A stretch of 64,000 nucleotides of DNA from Lacinutrix sp. C3R15 (lineage in GTDB: Bacteria > Bacteroidota > Bacteroidia > Flavobacteriales > Flavobacteriaceae): NCBI RefSeq assembly GCF_018860825.1, contig NZ_JAHKPZ010000031.1:86218-150217 (forward strand), in the 5' to 3' direction. Positions 62,367 to 64,000 of the stretch are shown piece by piece. The notes beneath the pieces are model-generated. The model did no database searches and was not told where the DNA came from. It worked only from the letters and a program-made list of their open reading frames with translations. The translations under genes and the position numbers were made by a program. Position 1 is the stretch's first letter, and each line of letters opens with the position of its first letter.

Positions 62367-63923
62367 ATGGGGAACGTTATTACTACTACAGAACAAGAAG
62401 AAAGAAATGCTGGTAAAAATCTTTACAGTTACCAACGAGGAGCTATTAATAGAATTTTTAAAGCCTTTGAAGATGCTCCAGAAGATTACCACCTTTTATA
62501 CCAATTACCAACAGGAGGAGGGAAAACAGTAATTTTTTCTGAAATTGTTAGACAATATTTAAAACATCACAAAAAGAAAGTTTTAGTGATGACACATAGA
62601 ATTGAGTTGTGTAAGCAAACTTCTTATATGCTTACAGAATTTGGTGTAGAAAATAAAATTGTAAGTAGTAAGGCTAATCTTGACGACCAAGCAAAATATA
62701 GTTGTTTTGTTGCCATGGTTGAAACCTTAAACAATAGATTACAAGAAAATAAATTAGATATTTCTGATATTGGATTAGTAATTATTGATGAGGCTCACTA
62801 TAACTCATTCACTAAACTATTTAAGTTTTTTGAAAAATCTTTTATTTTAGGTGTTACAGCAACCCCTTTAAGTTCTAATATTAAACTTCCTATGAATGAC
62901 AACTATAACGAGCTTATAGTTGGTGAAACCATAGAACACCTTATTGAAAACGAATTTTTAGCACGTGCTGAAATCTATTCGTATAATGTAGGTTTAACCT
63001 CATTAATTGTAGGTGCAAACGGAGATTATACGGTAAAATCTTCAGAAGATTTATATACTAATACAGACATGCTTTCTAAGCTTATACAAGCTTATGAAGA
63101 AAGATGTAAAGGTAAAAAAACCCTTATTTTTAATAATGGTATTAACACGTCTTTACACGTGTACGACACCTTTAGAAGAGCTGGTTACCCTGTAGCACAC
63201 TTAGACAATACCAATACTAAAAAAGAACGTAAAGCTATATTAAAATGGTTTCATGAAACACCAGATGCCATATTGACTTCTGTTAGTATTTTAACTACTG
63301 GTTTTGATGAGCCATCTGTAGAAGCTATTATTTTAAATAGAGCTACAAAATCATTAACACTGTATTACCAAATGATTGGTAGAGGGTCTCGTGTACTAAA
63401 GAATAAAACTACTTTTCAGGTTATTGATTTAGGAAATAATTTACATCGTTTTGGTCCTTGGGGAGCAGATTTAGATTGGCAACGTATTTTTAGAACGCCT
63501 AATTTTTATCTTGACGGACTAATAAACGATGAAGACATTGAAGAGAATTTTAGATACGAAATGCCTGAAGAACTTCGAGCTGAGTTTTCTAATTCTGAAG
63601 ATGTGTATTTTGATATTAAGAAAACCTATATTAATTCTATAAAAGCTGGTGAATCTTCAAAAGTTGTTCTTGAACGCTCTATTAAACATCATGCTAAAAT
63701 ATGTATTGAAAATTCTGAAGATGTATATGATGCCTTAGGATTAGCTAAAATGCTAGGGGATGATATTGATTACAGAATAGGAAGATATACCAAGTGTATT
63801 AGTAAAAGTACGTTTAATTTTGTGGAATGGTTGAAAAACGATTACAGATTAAAACTTCGTGCGTATTTACGTGATAATTTTGATACCGATTTTGAGGAAA
63901 TTCACGGTAGAAAACCAGAATAA
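62367..63923 (+). CDS. DEAD/DEAH-box helicase (RadD-like SF2)
   Basis: A 518-residue superfamily 2 helicase. Motif I (Walker A) is YQLPTGGGKTVIFSEIV near residue 50, motif Ia VLVMTHRIELCKQT, motif II VIIDEAHYN, motif III GVTATPLSSN, motif V SILTTGFDEPSVEAII and motif VI YYQMIGRGSRV. The C-terminal 140 residues are alpha-helical. This arrangement resembles RadD-type proteins, which help in DNA repair, but the role here is not established. Confidence 0.9.
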   Translation: MGNVITTTEQEERNAGKNLYSYQRGAINRIFKAFEDAPEDYHLLYQLPTGGGKTVIFSEIVRQYLKHHKKKVLVMTHRIELCKQTSYMLTEFGVENKIVSSKANLDDQAKYSCFVAMVETLNNRLQENKLDISDIGLVIIDEAHYNSFTKLFKFFEKSFILGVTATPLSSNIKLPMNDNYNELIVGETIEHLIENEFLARAEIYSYNVGLTSLIVGANGDYTVKSSEDLYTNTDMLSKLIQAYEERCKGKKTLIFNNGINTSLHVYDTFRRAGYPVAHLDNTNTKKERKAILKWFHETPDAILTSVSILTTGFDEPSVEAIILNRATKSLTLYYQMIGRGSRVLKNKTTFQVIDLGNNLHRFGPWGADLDWQRIFRTPNFYLDGLINDEDIEENFRYEMPEELRAEFSNSEDVYFDIKKTYINSIKAGESSKVVLERSIKHHAKICIENSEDVYDALGLAKMLGDDIDYRIGRYTKCISKSTFNFVEWLKNDYRLKLRAYLRDNFDTDFEEIHGRKPE

Positions 63924-63950
63924 GACTTTTTATATTACAGTTTAATTATT

Positions 63951-63978
63951 GTCATTCCTGCGTAGGCAGGTGTTTTTT
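63951..63978. repeat. Short interspersed hairpin, CCTGC...GCAGG type
   Basis: GTCATTCCTGCGTAGGCAGG at 63951-63970, then TGTTTTTT. The stem is CCTGC and GCAGG with a 4-base loop. It may terminate the helicase transcript and is the most complete copy of the small repeat family in this window. Confidence 0.65.
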
Positions 63979-64000
63979 GTAATATTCGTTATGTACTGTC

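Noticed and set aside
1..64000. CRISPR array, tRNA or rRNA genes, prophage or insertion sequence
   Set aside because: No regularly spaced direct repeats, no tRNA-like T-loop and acceptor pairing noticed, no transposase or phage structural gene.

Overview
This window is a stretch of chromosome from a marine-type Flavobacteriaceae (Bacteroidota). The evidence is AT-rich DNA (roughly one third G+C by eye), start sites preceded by the Bacteroidota -7 box TAnnTTTG, and gene families typical of the group: BshA, a flavobacterial LptD, DUF4834, DUF3570/DUF4266, a QEGLA-motif protein, a one-chain branched-chain E1 dehydrogenase and a secreted oligopeptidase B. The genus cannot be fixed from sequence alone. 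I saw no rRNA, tRNA, CRISPR array, prophage or insertion sequence.

Layout. 1-6.5 kb: a partial outer-membrane protein, DUF4834, and an envelope-polysaccharide set (YfhO-like membrane protein, glycosyltransferase, flippase). 6.6-9.7 kb: a secreted protein with a very basic tail, RidA, and two small accessory genes. 9.7-18.7 kb: LptD diverges from an amidase / MlaD / two Fe-S proteins / conserved protein / SerB series. 18.8-21.9 kb: a thioredoxin-ApbE-DUF4266-DUF3570 operon, probably extracytoplasmic flavinylation. 22.1-33.4 kb: a GH3/beta-lactamase-fold fusion, BshA, a YdiJ-like FAD/Fe-S dehydrogenase, an LpxH-like phosphoesterase, AroC and a DAACS transporter. 33.5-37.8 kb: a tight four-gene operon of GshB-like ATP-grasp, rhodanese with an extra C-terminal domain, N-formylglutamate amidohydrolase-like enzyme and QEGLA/MATCAP-like metallopeptidase. 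37.9-42.3 kb: small secreted proteins, a DCC thiol protein, a MutS2 without Smr domain and an alpha/beta hydrolase.

42.3-50.0 kb is the accessory region. Five unrelated genes, all on the minus strand (AAA ATPase with a C-terminal RxxxxH motif, DUF4468-like, cupin, CocE/NonD hydrolase, amidohydrolase), are each followed at the 3' end by a related repeat of about 75 bp. Two intergenic gaps also carry a 114-bp direct repeat, about 90% identical by eye, with a perfect 20-bp palindrome. This looks like a cassette array with no recognised mobilisation enzyme in view, and it is the best candidate here for an undescribed system. A similar repeat end borders the two accessory genes at 8.5-9.6 kb.

50.0-64.0 kb: YfcC-family transporter, Ung, a cytoplasmic solute-binding-fold protein, a SUI1-DUF1835-nucleoside phosphorylase operon, a 2-oxoglutarate oxygenase divergent from the E1 dehydrogenase, oligopeptidase B, a 600-bp gap holding two tandem tiny ORFs that both begin MRTL, a secreted acidic protein and a RadD-like helicase. 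Several short interspersed hairpins and one longer GC-rich repeat are scattered between genes.
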